A stretch of DNA of 64,000 nucleotides from Eisenbergiella sp963559585 (lineage in GTDB: Bacteria > Bacillota > Clostridia > Lachnospirales > Lachnospiraceae). Shown here in pieces: positions 25,743 through 34,591 of this stretch. The number at the start of each line of letters is the position of its first letter. Within the stretch, counting starts at the first letter, position 1. A program made the position numbers and the translations under genes. Where the stretch lies: NCBI GenBank assembly GCA_963559585.1, contig CAUWLJ010000001.1, positions 40,235-104,234 of the forward strand, in the 5' to 3' direction. The notes below the pieces were generated by a model. That model was not told the DNA's origin. It did no database searches and was given only the letters and a program-made list of their open reading frames with translations.

Positions 25743-25762
25743 GTGTGCGCCAAGGCGCACAC
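25737..25762 (-). terminator. Intrinsic terminator after khpA, abutting repeat family A
   Basis: In minus-strand reading GTGTGCGCC-TT-GGCGCACAC (25743-25762) is followed by TTTTTT (25737-25742). It lies 13 bp after the khpA stop, so rpsP-khpA transcripts should mostly end before rimM. The six T belong equally to the adjoining repeat. Confidence 0.85.
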
Positions 25763-25775
25763 TCCTATGTCAGCA

Positions 25776-26003
25776 TCAGATGATTTCCACATCCACCTGT
25801 TTTTTCTCTCCAAGCGCCGCTGCTTTCACAACCGCACGGATCGCCTTGGCGATACGGCCCTGTTTGCCGATCACCTTACCCATATCGGAAGAGGCAACGT
25901 GAAGTTCAACCGTTATGTTTCTTCCTTCCTCCTTCTCCGTAACCACCACTTCCTCCGGGTTGTCAACAAGTGCTTTTGCAATCACTTCAACCAGTTCTCT
26001 CAT
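25776..26003 (-). CDS. khpA: KH-domain RNA-binding protein KhpA
   Basis: A 75-residue single KH domain with the GxxG loop GKQG (46-49) in DMGKVIGKQGRIAKAIR. KhpA pairs with KhpB/Jag to bind RNA and influence cell elongation in Firmicutes. I chose the ATG at 26003 because GGGAGG lies seven bases upstream. It is 34 bp after rpsP, the normal position, but a terminator and a dispersed repeat follow instead of rimM. Confidence 0.95.
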   Translation of the reverse strand: MRELVEVIAKALVDNPEEVVVTEKEEGRNITVELHVASSDMGKVIGKQGRIAKAIRAVVKAAALGEKKQVDVEII

Positions 26004-26037
26004 GACTATACCTCCCGCATTCCGCAGGCAGCGCATG

Positions 26038-26283
26038 TTATTTCTCGATTCCTGCTGCCTTGAAGATCTTGCTTACAACCTCGGTAGGCTGTGCGCCGTT
26101 GTTCAGCCACTTCTTTGCCAGCTCCTCGTTTACCTTGAACTCGCTGGGATTTTTGGTGGGATCATAGGTGCCGATCTCCTCGATGAATCTTCCGTCTCTG
26201 GGAGATCTGGAATCTGCCACGATAATCCTGTAGAAAGGAGCCTTCTTCTGTCCCATTCTTCTTAATCTGATCTTTACTGCCAT
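26038..26283 (-). CDS. rpsP: 30S ribosomal protein S16
   Basis: An 81-residue protein starting MAVKIRLRRMGQKKAPFYRI, the universal S16 start, with ADSRSPRDGRFIEEIGTYDP following. It has a good AGG-type ribosome binding site and lies between ffh and khpA as in other Firmicutes. Confidence 0.98.
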   Translation of the reverse strand: MAVKIRLRRMGQKKAPFYRIIVADSRSPRDGRFIEEIGTYDPTKNPSEFKVNEELAKKWLNNGAQPTEVVSKIFKAAGIEK

Positions 26284-26320
26284 TTTTGTTTACCTCCAAA
26301 CGTCTTTTGAAATAATTAAT

Positions 26321-27676
26321 TTATGAAAAAGGAAGTCTGAACTTACCCTTTTTTCCTCCAAAACCTCCCATCAGTCCGGGAAGCTGCTTCATCATCTTCT
26401 GGCTCTGCTCAAACTGCTTGATGAAGCGGTTGACGATACTGATATCCACACCCGCGCCCTTTGCGATACGGTGCTTTCTGCTGGGATTGAGCAGCTTTGG
26501 ATTGCGCCGCTCCGCAGGGGTCATGGACAGAACGACAGCCTCCATCCTAGCCAGCTGCTTCTCGTCGATCATGGACTCCAGCTCCGCGCTTTTCCCGCCG
26601 ATGCCGGGCATCATGCTCAGGATGCTTCCCAGGCCGCCCATATTTCGCATCTGCTTCATGCTCTCCAGGTAATCCTCAAAATCGAATTTCCCCTTCTTCA
26701 TGCGGGAGGCCATCTCTTTTTCCTTCTCCGCATCCAGATCCATGCTGGCCTGTGCCTTGTCGATCAGGGAAAGCACATCTCCCATGCCAAGAATACGGCT
26801 GGCCATCCTGTCCGGGTAGAACTGCTCCAGATCGGTGAGCTTCTCCCCCGTTCCCACGAAAAGAATGGGCTTCCCGGTTACGGCCTTGACGGAAAGCGCC
26901 GCGCCGCCTCTGGTGTCTCCGTCCATCTTGGACAGGATCACACCGTCCACGCCCACCTTCTCGTCAAACTCCTTCGCCACGTTCACCGCATCCTGTCCGG
27001 TCATGGCGTCAACCACCAGAAGGGTCTGATGAACCTCTATGTCCTGTTTGATCTCAACAAGCTCCTGCATCATCTCTTCGTCGATGTGCAGGCGGCCGGC
27101 CGTATCAATGATCACCAGGTTGTTGCCGTTCTTACGCGCATGCTCCAGACCGGCCCTGGCAATATCCAGAGGCCTCACCTTCGTTCCCATGGAAAAGGAA
27201 TCCACACCCTGCTTCCTGGCATTAATCTCCAGCTGCTCAATGGCCGCCGGACGATACACATCGCAGGCGATCAGCAGCGGCTTCCTGCCCTTCCGCTTGA
27301 ATACTCCCGCAAGCTTGGCCGCGGCAGTAGTCTTACCGGCACCCTGAAGGCCGCACATCATGAGAACGGTGGTGGATTTACCCGGCTGAAGGGCAATCTC
27401 CGTGGTTTCGGAGCCCATCAGCGCCGTCATCTCCTCGTTTACGATCTTAATCACCATCTGTCCGGGATTCAGACCGTTCATCACGTCAGCGCCGATAGCG
27501 CGCTCCTCCACGCTCTTTACAAACTTCTTCACCACGCGGAAGTTCACGTCCGCCTCCAGAAGGGCCATCTTCACTTCCTTCAGCGCCGTTCTGACGTCCG
27601 CCTCAGTCAGCCGCCCCTTTCCCCGGAGACTTTTAAATACATTCTGCAGTTTGTCGGTCAAGCTTTCAAATGCCAT
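26321..27676 (-). CDS. ffh: Signal recognition particle protein Ffh
   Basis: A 451-residue SRP GTPase that binds signal peptides and 4.5S/scRNA. An N-domain is followed by a G-domain with GLQGAGKTTAAAKLA, DTAGR and TKMD-like SKMDGDTRGGAALS, then a methionine-rich M-domain (about residues 300-451) with FRLPF near the end. Its receptor FtsY is encoded 6 kb upstream in transcription order. It follows ylxM, as is normal. Confidence 0.97.
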   Translation of the reverse strand: MAFESLTDKLQNVFKSLRGKGRLTEADVRTALKEVKMALLEADVNFRVVKKFVKSVEERAIGADVMNGLNPGQMVIKIVNEEMTALMGSETTEIALQPGKSTTVLMMCGLQGAGKTTAAAKLAGVFKRKGRKPLLIACDVYRPAAIEQLEINARKQGVDSFSMGTKVRPLDIARAGLEHARKNGNNLVIIDTAGRLHIDEEMMQELVEIKQDIEVHQTLLVVDAMTGQDAVNVAKEFDEKVGVDGVILSKMDGDTRGGAALSVKAVTGKPILFVGTGEKLTDLEQFYPDRMASRILGMGDVLSLIDKAQASMDLDAEKEKEMASRMKKGKFDFEDYLESMKQMRNMGGLGSILSMMPGIGGKSAELESMIDEKQLARMEAVVLSMTPAERRNPKLLNPSRKHRIAKGAGVDISIVNRFIKQFEQSQKMMKQLPGLMGGFGGKKGKFRLPFS

Positions 27677-27737
27677 ATTTTCCTAATCCTCTGAGCTTAT
27701 GATGCTCTCTGGGCTTACGTTCTCCGGGCTTCCGCCC

Positions 27738-28052
27738 TCACAGCTCCCGCATGATCTCGTCTGCCAGCTTCCGGATGCTTTCTTCTCCTGAGAGCTGCTT
27801 GATCTGCTCCAGCTTCTGCCGGATCGAGCGGAAGCGTTCCATCAGATGAAGCTTGTTTTCATATTCTTCCAGGCTTCTGTCGCACCGCCTGATCAGATCA
27901 TGAACGCCCTGCCTGCTGATGCCGGCCTCCTGGGCAATCTCGCTTAGAGACATGTCGTTGAATACCGCATCCTCGTAGATCCGCCGCTGGTGGTCGGTGA
28001 GAAGTTCTCCGTAAAAATCGTATAACAGTCCCTGTTCGACTATTTTCTCCAT
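27738..28052 (-). CDS. ylxM: YlxM/p13-like helix-turn-helix protein
   Basis: A 104-residue protein starting MEKIVEQGLLYDFYGELLTD, with an HTH similar to sigma factor region 4 (MSLSEIAQEAGISRQGVHDL). YlxM-type proteins sit directly before ffh and may assist the SRP pathway. I chose the ATG at 28052 because GGAGG is four bases upstream. It appears to be the first gene of the ffh operon, with a TTGACA promoter upstream. Confidence 0.93.
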   Translation of the reverse strand: MEKIVEQGLLYDFYGELLTDHQRRIYEDAVFNDMSLSEIAQEAGISRQGVHDLIRRCDRSLEEYENKLHLMERFRSIRQKLEQIKQLSGEESIRKLADEIMREL

Positions 28053-28098
28053 ATTTCCTCCGGCCTGTCTGGCTGCTTGTCTGCCGGCTGCAACATGT

Positions 28099-28127
28099 AT
28101 CCTACTATATTTGGGCGGGGGTGTCAA
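28099..28127 (-). promoter_or_regulatory. Promoter of the ylxM-ffh-rpsP-khpA operon
   Basis: On the minus strand TTGACA (28122-28127), a 17-bp spacer and TAGGAT (28099-28104), about 45 bp before the ylxM start. The -35 is perfect. It separates this operon from the membrane protein gene upstream. Confidence 0.72.
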
Positions 28128-28163
28128 GTATTTTTTCTTTACAGCAGCAGTAAAAAAACAGGG

Positions 28164-28185
28164 CGTTTGAGGCTACCGTGAACAG
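28164..28185. repeat. Short dispersed repeat shared with the smc-ftsY spacer
   Basis: CGTTTGAGGCTACCGTGAAC and following AG matches 34709-34730 at 20 of 22 positions. It contains the stop codon of the membrane protein gene at 28173, so the end of that reading frame is repeat-derived. Confidence 0.6.
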
Positions 28186-29405
28186 CCCCCCCGTCCGCTC
28201 CGCCTTTTCTTCCGGGAGGCTTGCGGAGGGGAGAAGGTCTGAATGTAGTCCTGCCGGATCGCTGTCACATCCTGGGAAAGAAACGCAGCTGCACGTTCCT
28301 GTTCGGAAGCCTGCTCCGGAAAAAAGGATGCAAATTTCTGTGCCAGCTGTTCTTCTTTTTCATGCAGTTTAAGCGTGCCTTCGTATCCAATCAGTTCTTT
28401 CAGCACAGCAGTGAACTCCTTGTACCGATCCTCCCGGATCTCCAGATCGACTTTCGTTTTGGCAGTCATGCCGTTAAGATAAAGCACCTTCAGGGTTGTG
28501 CTGCTCCCTGTCCGGTTCATTGTGACCCATAAAGCCAGCTTTTTTGAGAGCAGCTTCCCGCCAATCAGCATCCAGTTCCGGCTTCGGTAAATTTCCAGGT
28601 ACTTTTTCATGGTCTCATCTTCAAACTCTATTGGTTCAAAGTGTTCTCCATCCAGCAGCTCCTCCATCTGCCGTCTGCCAAGAAGCTGATTCAGCACCGG
28701 TATGTTCCGGTAAGGCGTACATACATAGCGTCTCATTTTCTGAAACAAAGTCACGACCAGAACCGTTGTGCCAAGTAAAAACAGGAAAAGCTCCCCGTCC
28801 ATTTCAATCCTTCCGGCCGCCGTTACCCAAATGCCACGCAGAACCAGCACAACGCCAAAGCCCCACAGTCCGAAAACCAGCAGCCTTTTCAGCGGCTGAA
28901 AATGAATCCACTCGATGATCCGCGCCTGCCGTCTGCCGCTCATAGGTTCCTCACGCAGAAGCCGGCGGGCGATCCACTGGTTCAAAAGCGGTGGAGTCCA
29001 TGCAATTCCAAACAGGAAAACTGTAATACCGGCATAAAGGGCAATCCCGATCCATCCAATATCCAGATAAGACTCCAAAAGCAGAAGAAGGATAATCGGC
29101 AGAATCAGGATAAGAAAAAGCGGTAAAAATGTTTTTCTGCTCCCCTTCCGGAGATTCAGGTCATCCAAAGCGGAAGTGGCGCAAAGGGCAAAAATCATCA
29201 CAGCCGACATCCCGCCGGACACCCAGGTTTTACGGTCACCGAAGCGCATCACATGCCTGACTTTGTGCATACCCGGAAATTTCCCGGTAATACCCGCATA
29301 GAGACAAAACCCCAAATAAGTCAGAGCCAACAGCGCCCCTGTCAGCTTCAAAATTGTTTTTCCTGAAGGCCTTCGTTTCTTCATTTTCGTCGTTTGAATC
29401 AGCAT
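28173..29405 (-). CDS. Membrane protein of unknown function
   Basis: A 410-residue protein I do not recognise. It has about six hydrophobic segments in the first 240 residues (for example FLPLFLILILPIILLLLLES and LFLFLLGTTVLVVTLF), then a roughly 170-residue cytoplasmic part rich in Lys, Glu and Arg, ending in a basic Arg/Lys tail. It lies between ftsH and ylxM, 16 bp after ftsH, so it may be co-transcribed with the protease. The ATG at 29405 has a weak ribosome binding site; an ATG seven codons later is an alternative. No enzymatic motif is visible. Confidence 0.75.
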   Translation of the reverse strand: MLIQTTKMKKRRPSGKTILKLTGALLALTYLGFCLYAGITGKFPGMHKVRHVMRFGDRKTWVSGGMSAVMIFALCATSALDDLNLRKGSRKTFLPLFLILILPIILLLLLESYLDIGWIGIALYAGITVFLFGIAWTPPLLNQWIARRLLREEPMSGRRQARIIEWIHFQPLKRLLVFGLWGFGVVLVLRGIWVTAAGRIEMDGELFLFLLGTTVLVVTLFQKMRRYVCTPYRNIPVLNQLLGRRQMEELLDGEHFEPIEFEDETMKKYLEIYRSRNWMLIGGKLLSKKLALWVTMNRTGSSTTLKVLYLNGMTAKTKVDLEIREDRYKEFTAVLKELIGYEGTLKLHEKEEQLAQKFASFFPEQASEQERAAAFLSQDVTAIRQDYIQTFSPPQASRKKRRSGRGGCSR

Positions 29406-29421
29406 AGTATGCTTTCTTTTA

Positions 29422-31302
29422 TCAGATATTTACATTATTATTGGCAATTTCGGAAGGTGTCTGGGGCTGCTGATCCGCATCCCGTCCGTCATTCAGGATC
29501 TCCATAAACTCTTCCCCTGTGATCGTCTCCTTCTGGTACAGATACTGGGAGAGCTCATCCAGCTTCGCCCGGTTGTCTTTAAGGATCTGCGCCGCCTTCT
29601 CATGCTGCGCCCGCACCAGCTCCACCACCTTCTCGTCAATCCGCTTCTGGGTTTCGGCGGAGCAGGTAAGGGAGGAATCGCCTCCCAGGTACTGATTGGT
29701 CTGCACCTCCATAGCCACCATGTCGAATTCCGGGCTCATGCCGTAGCGGGTGATCATGGAGCGGGCGATCTTTGTCGCCTGCTCAATATCATTGGAGGCT
29801 CCCGTAGTCACGGAGCCGAAGGCCTCCTCCTCTGCCGCCCGTCCCCCGGTAAGGGTTGCGATCTTGTTTTCCAGCTCCTCCTTATTCATCAGATAGTGAT
29901 TGCCTTCCTCCACCTGCATGGTGTAGCCCAGGGCTCCTGAGGTTCTGGGAACGATGGTAATTTTCTGCACTGGGGCAGAATTGGTCTGTCTGGCTGCCAC
30001 CAGGGCATGGCCGATCTCATGGTAGGCCACTACCAGCTTTTCCCTGTCCGTGAGGATGGCGTTCTTTTTCTGATAGCCTGCGATCACCACCTCGATGCTC
30101 TCCTCCAGATCCGCCTGGGCCGCAAAGGTCCTGTGATCCCTGACGGCCCGCAGGGCCGCCTCATTGACGATGTTTGCAAGCTCCGCTCCCGATGCGCCGG
30201 AGGCCATCCTGGCGATCTTGTTGAAATCCACGTCGGATGAGATTTTGATTTTCCTGGCATGAACCTTCAGGATGTCCTCCCTCCCCTTCAGGTCGGGAAG
30301 CTCCACAGGCACGCGCCGGTCAAACCGGCCGGGGCGCAGAAGGGCAGGATCCAGGGATTCCGGCCGGTTGGTGGCAGCCAGGATGATCACGCCGGTATTC
30401 CCCTCAAAGCCGTCCATCTCCGTCAGCAGCTGGTTCAGGGTCTGCTCCCGCTCATCGTTTCCTCCCATCTGGCCGTCCCTCTTCTTGCCGATGGCGTCGA
30501 TCTCGTCGATGAACACGATACAGGGAGCCTTTTCCTTGGCCTGCCTGAACAGGTCGCGCACCTTGGAGGCGCCCATGCCCACGAACATTTCCACGAATTC
30601 AGAGCCGGACATGGAGAAGAAAGGAACGTTTGCCTCGCCGGCCACTGCCTTGGCCAGCATGGTTTTTCCGGTCCCGGGAGGGCCCACCAGAAGGAGCCCC
30701 TTAGGCATGGAGGCGCCGATCTCCCGGTACTTCTCCGGGCTGTGCAGGTAGTCCACGATCTCTGCCAGGTTTTCCTTGGCCTCATCCTCCCCCGCCACAT
30801 CGGAAAATTTGATTCCCTCGGAGGATTTCACATAGATCTTGGCGTTGCTTTTTCCCATGCCGAACATCATGGAATCCTTGCCGCCCGCCTTCTCCATCAG
30901 CTTGCGGGACATGAACTGGCCGATTCCGATGAAAAGGATGAGGGGCAGGATCCAGGAAAGAAGAAAACCCAGAATAGGCGAGGTCTGTTCGATCTCTTCC
31001 CCGAAAAAGGGGACGCCTGCCTCATAAAGCCTGTCCGTCAGCTGCGCATCCTCCACCATGGCGGTTTTGTAAATCTTCTTTTCTTCCTTGTCAGTAAACA
31101 GGATGGAATTGCTCTGCTCCTGTATCTCCACACGTCCTATCTTCCCTTCCTCCGTCATGGTAATGAAGGTGCCGTAATCCACTCTGGTGATCTGGCGTTC
31201 CAGAATCGACGGCATGGCCAGGGCATTGAACAGCATCAGGCAGATCAGCACGATACCATAATAGAAGATCAGCGGTTTTCTCGGTTTTTTTACTTCATTC
31301 AT
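29422..31302 (-). CDS. ftsH: ATP-dependent zinc metalloprotease FtsH
   Basis: A 626-residue membrane AAA+ protease that degrades damaged and regulatory membrane proteins. Two helices (about residues 11-30 and 110-130) flank a small extracytoplasmic domain. The AAA domain has Walker A GPPGTGKT (207-214), Walker B CIVFIDEIDA and the SRH NRPESLDPALLRPGRFDR. The zinc motif HEIGH is at 428-432, with a later acidic ligand in GASNDIEQAT. GGAGG precedes the ATG. The first gene of this unit appears to be the YitT-like gene 30 bp upstream. Confidence 0.97.
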   Translation of the reverse strand: MNEVKKPRKPLIFYYGIVLICLMLFNALAMPSILERQITRVDYGTFITMTEEGKIGRVEIQEQSNSILFTDKEEKKIYKTAMVEDAQLTDRLYEAGVPFFGEEIEQTSPILGFLLSWILPLILFIGIGQFMSRKLMEKAGGKDSMMFGMGKSNAKIYVKSSEGIKFSDVAGEDEAKENLAEIVDYLHSPEKYREIGASMPKGLLLVGPPGTGKTMLAKAVAGEANVPFFSMSGSEFVEMFVGMGASKVRDLFRQAKEKAPCIVFIDEIDAIGKKRDGQMGGNDEREQTLNQLLTEMDGFEGNTGVIILAATNRPESLDPALLRPGRFDRRVPVELPDLKGREDILKVHARKIKISSDVDFNKIARMASGASGAELANIVNEAALRAVRDHRTFAAQADLEESIEVVIAGYQKKNAILTDREKLVVAYHEIGHALVAARQTNSAPVQKITIVPRTSGALGYTMQVEEGNHYLMNKEELENKIATLTGGRAAEEEAFGSVTTGASNDIEQATKIARSMITRYGMSPEFDMVAMEVQTNQYLGGDSSLTCSAETQKRIDEKVVELVRAQHEKAAQILKDNRAKLDELSQYLYQKETITGEEFMEILNDGRDADQQPQTPSEIANNNVNI

Positions 31303-31332
31303 ATCTGTTCCTCCTTCGTCCTTCTCCCCTTC

Positions 31333-32211
31333 TCACAGCTTCTCGCTGAAAATATCCTTGTAGCCCTCTCCGTAGATCTCCGTAGCGCTGGAGACGATCA
31401 TAAATGCCAGCGGATCCTCCTCCTTCACGATCTCCTCCGCCTTGGGGGCGATGGTGTTTCGCATCACACAGAGAACCACCTGCTTCTCGCTGTTACTGAA
31501 GGCTCCTTTTCCCTGTAAATAAGTAGCTCCCACGTCCAGCTCCTTCAAAAGCCTGGCCGCAATCCTGTTGGAGCAGTCGCTGATGATGAAAAGAAGCTTT
31601 GCCTCGTCCCTTCCATAGAGCACGGCATCAAACATGAAGCAGTTGGCCACCACCGCAACGACCGCGTACATGATGGTGTCGATATCGTCGAATACCAGAA
31701 GGGAGGCAGCCACGATCAGAAGATCTGTAATGAAAAAAAGCCTGCCCGTGCGAAGGTGCTTAAATTTCAGCCGCAGGAACTTGACGATAATGTCCGTCCC
31801 TCCCGTGGTGGCTCCCGCCTTGAAGATCATCCCCATACCAATGGCCATAATGATGCCTCCCGCAAGGGCTGCCAGAAGGGGATCCGTGGTCAGCACCGGG
31901 AATCTGGCCCAGAAATTGGTAAATACCGAGCACATGAAGGTGGCGTATACGGTGGACACCAGGAAGCGGAAACCAAATTTCCACAAGCCTGCGGCCAGGA
32001 TAGGAACATTGATTAGAAGCATTCCCGTTCCGGTGGCAAGCCCGGTAAAACGGTTGATGATCACCGCTACACCAGTCACGCCTCCTGGAGCCAGATTGTT
32101 GGGATCCAGAAACAGACTGATGCTGATCCCGTAGATGCAGGAGGCTGCCGTGATAACCAGATAATCCAGGATTCTTTTTAATAATGCTTTCTTATTGATA
32201 GATTCCGCCAT
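31333..32211 (-). CDS. YitT family membrane protein (DUF161 plus DUF2179)
   Basis: A 292-residue protein with five to six membrane helices (LVITAASCIYGISISLFL, then AILAAGLWKFGFRFLVSTVY-type segments) and a C-terminal soluble DUF2179 domain (VLCVMRNTIAPKAEEIV, then PLAFMIVSSATEIYGEG). The family's function is not settled; roles in transport have been suggested. I chose the ATG at 32211 because GGAG lies six bases upstream. An in-frame ATG at 32298 gives 29 extra residues without membrane or domain features. Confidence 0.9.
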   Translation of the reverse strand: MAESINKKALLKRILDYLVITAASCIYGISISLFLDPNNLAPGGVTGVAVIINRFTGLATGTGMLLINVPILAAGLWKFGFRFLVSTVYATFMCSVFTNFWARFPVLTTDPLLAALAGGIIMAIGMGMIFKAGATTGGTDIIVKFLRLKFKHLRTGRLFFITDLLIVAASLLVFDDIDTIMYAVVAVVANCFMFDAVLYGRDEAKLLFIISDCSNRIAARLLKELDVGATYLQGKGAFSNSEKQVVLCVMRNTIAPKAEEIVKEEDPLAFMIVSSATEIYGEGYKDIFSEKL

Positions 32212-32381
32212 TTCACTCTCCATATTTTCATGATCCCTGACAGGCGCATATGTTACTTTGTTTCCAGTGCCGCCCCGGCTCTTTTCTCTTTCCTGCATTC
32301 CGGCAGGCGTCTCAGATTTAGCTTTCCCCTTTTGCCCTGGTTCATCCCTCTTTTCCCCTGCGCAAAACCGGACGGCCGCGG

Positions 32382-33623
32382 TCAGAGATTGGTGCTTACG
32401 CTTTTGGGCTGATACCCTTCCCGCTCCAGCGCCGCCAGGATCTGGTTCTTATGTTCCGTTCCGAAGGCTTCCAGCGTGATCCTCAGCTCCACAGCCGCGC
32501 TTCTGTTGATGGAGATGAACTGGTTATGCTCCAGCTTGATCACGTTTCCGCTCTCCTTAGCAATCACATCCGCCACCCTGGACAGCTCGCCCGGCTTGTC
32601 GGGCAGGCGGACGGATACGGTAAAGATCCTGTCGCGGAAGATAAGACCATGCTGAACCACGGAGGACATGGTGATCACGTCCATATTTCCGCCGCTGATG
32701 ATGGAAACCACTCTCTTGCCCTTCACATCCAGATGCTTTAAGGCGGCTATGGTGAGCAGGCCGGAGTTCTCCGCAATCATCTTATGATTTTCCACCATAT
32801 CCAGGAACGCGGTCACCAGCTCCTCGTCCTCCACGGTGATGACCTGATCGATATTCTGCTGAATGTAGGGAAAAATCCGGCTGCCCGGTGTTTTCACCGC
32901 CGTGCCGTCCGCAATGGTGCTGACAGAAGGCAGGGTGGTCACCTTGCCTGCCTTTAAGGATTCCTGCATACAGTTTGCTCCCGCAGGCTCTACCCCGATT
33001 ACCCGGATCTTGGGATTCAGCATTTTGGCCAGGGTGGATACGCCCGTTGCCAGGCCGCCTCCTCCGATAGGAACCAGCACATAATCCACCAGAGGAAGCT
33101 CTTTGAAAATCTCCATCATGATGGTTCCCTGCCCGGTGGCCACGGTGAGATCGTCAAAGGGATGGATGAAGGTGTAGCCGTTCTCCTCCGCCAGCTCGTA
33201 AGCCTTGGCGCATGCCTCATCGTACACATCGCCGTGAAGCACCACCTGGGCGCCATATCCCTTGGTACGGTTCACCTTCATCAGAGGCGTGGTGGTGGGC
33301 ATCACAATTACCGCCTTACAGCCGTAGGCCTTGGCCGCATAGGCCACGCCCTGGGCATGATTTCCCGCAGAGGCTGTAATCAGCCCTCTGGAGCGTTCCT
33401 CCTCAGAGAGGGTGCTGATCTTGTAGTAGGCCCCCCTCAGCTTGTACGCCCCGGTCAGCTGCATGTTCTCCGGCTTAAAGTAGACCTTGTTCCCGGATTG
33501 GCTGCTGAAATATTCGCTGTAGATCAGCTTCGTCTCCTGGGTCACACGCTTTACCGTCTCGGAGGCCTCCTCAAACTTTTCCAGGGTGAGATACCTGCTT
33601 TCCTCTTTTTCATTCACGTCCAT
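32382..33623 (-). CDS. ilvA: Threonine ammonia-lyase (threonine dehydratase) with ACT domain
   Basis: A PLP enzyme converting threonine to 2-oxobutanoate for isoleucine synthesis or degradation. The PLP lysine is Lys61 in TGAYKLRGAYYK; the phosphate-binding loop is VPIGGGGLATG. Residues about 330-413 form a single ACT-like domain (FTVSVRLPDKPGELSRVADV). At 413 residues it is the short type with one regulatory domain. Its start overlaps the ftsY stop by 14 bp, so translation is likely coupled to ftsY, which is an unusual partner. Confidence 0.94.
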   Translation of the reverse strand: MDVNEKEESRYLTLEKFEEASETVKRVTQETKLIYSEYFSSQSGNKVYFKPENMQLTGAYKLRGAYYKISTLSEEERSRGLITASAGNHAQGVAYAAKAYGCKAVIVMPTTTPLMKVNRTKGYGAQVVLHGDVYDEACAKAYELAEENGYTFIHPFDDLTVATGQGTIMMEIFKELPLVDYVLVPIGGGGLATGVSTLAKMLNPKIRVIGVEPAGANCMQESLKAGKVTTLPSVSTIADGTAVKTPGSRIFPYIQQNIDQVITVEDEELVTAFLDMVENHKMIAENSGLLTIAALKHLDVKGKRVVSIISGGNMDVITMSSVVQHGLIFRDRIFTVSVRLPDKPGELSRVADVIAKESGNVIKLEHNQFISINRSAAVELRITLEAFGTEHKNQILAALEREGYQPKSVSTNL

Positions 33624-34566
33624 CTTCTTCCTCCTGCATCTTCACATCAAACAGTGCGTTTACAAACTGGTCAGGATCAAATTTCTGCAGATCCTCCATG
33701 GACTCGCCCACACCGATGTACTTTACCGGAACGTTCAGCTCCGACTGAATCGCCACGGCAATGCCTCCCTTGGCGGTTCCGTCCATCTTGGTAAGGATAA
33801 TCCCCGTCAGATCCGCCACCTCGCCGAACTCCCTTGCCTGGGCCAGGGCATTCTGCCCCGTGGTACCGTCCAGCACCACCAGATTTTCCCGGTGTGCGTC
33901 AGGAAATTCACGGTCGATGATGCGGTTCATCTTCCGAAGCTCCTCCATCAGGTTCTTTTTGTTGTGAAGCCGGCCGGCCGTGTCGCACAGAAGCACGTCC
34001 ACATGCCTGGCCCTGGCTGCATTCACCGCATCAAACACCACGCTGGCAGGGTCTGAGCCCTCCGCTCCGCCGATCATATCCACACCGGCCCGGCTGGCCC
34101 AGCCCGCAAGCTGTTCGCCAGCCGCCGCCCGGAAGGTGTCCGCGGCTGCGATCAGCACCCTGCGTCCCTGTCCCTTCAGCATGCCCGCAAGCTTGCCCAC
34201 CGATGTGGTCTTGCCCACGCCGTTCACGCCGATCACCAGGATCACCGACTGCTTCCGCTCAAACTCATAGGCGGTCTCCCCCACCTGCATCTGTTCTCTG
34301 ATGCTGTCGATCAGAAGCTGCCTGCAGGCTCCGGGGTCCTTGATGTGCTGCCGCTTCACCTGCTCCTTCAGACGCTCCAGGATCTGGGAGGTGGCGTTCA
34401 CGCCGATGTCTCCCATAATCAGGATTTCCTCCAGCTCCTCATAAAAATCCTCGTCAATGGCGGAGAAACCGCTGAATACGGAATCAATGCTGTTGACGAT
34501 ATTGTTCCTGGTCTTGTTCAGCCCTTCCTTTAATCTGGCAAAAAAGCCTTTTTTTTCTTCGCCCAT
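33610..34566 (-). CDS. ftsY: Signal recognition particle receptor FtsY
   Basis: A 318-residue SRP receptor GTPase. It lacks the long acidic A-domain of E. coli and starts with a short amphipathic region, as in Firmicutes. The NG domain has GVNGVGKTTSVGKLA (from 113), DTAGRLHNK and LTKMDGTAKGG. It follows smc after a 169-bp gap that is almost entirely a repeat element, and overlaps ilvA by 14 bp. Confidence 0.97.
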   Translation of the reverse strand: MGEEKKGFFARLKEGLNKTRNNIVNSIDSVFSGFSAIDEDFYEELEEILIMGDIGVNATSQILERLKEQVKRQHIKDPGACRQLLIDSIREQMQVGETAYEFERKQSVILVIGVNGVGKTTSVGKLAGMLKGQGRRVLIAAADTFRAAAGEQLAGWASRAGVDMIGGAEGSDPASVVFDAVNAARARHVDVLLCDTAGRLHNKKNLMEELRKMNRIIDREFPDAHRENLVVLDGTTGQNALAQAREFGEVADLTGIILTKMDGTAKGGIAVAIQSELNVPVKYIGVGESMEDLQKFDPDQFVNALFDVKMQEEEDGRE

Positions 34567-34591
34567 TCCCTGTCCTCACTTTTTCTAATTC

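Noticed and set aside
25568..25813. 82-residue N-terminal extension of RimM
   Set aside because: It is encoded mostly by the family A repeat, contains the same YKK-RSAVDAHSRGR residues as the extension of the antiterminator, and overlaps khpA.
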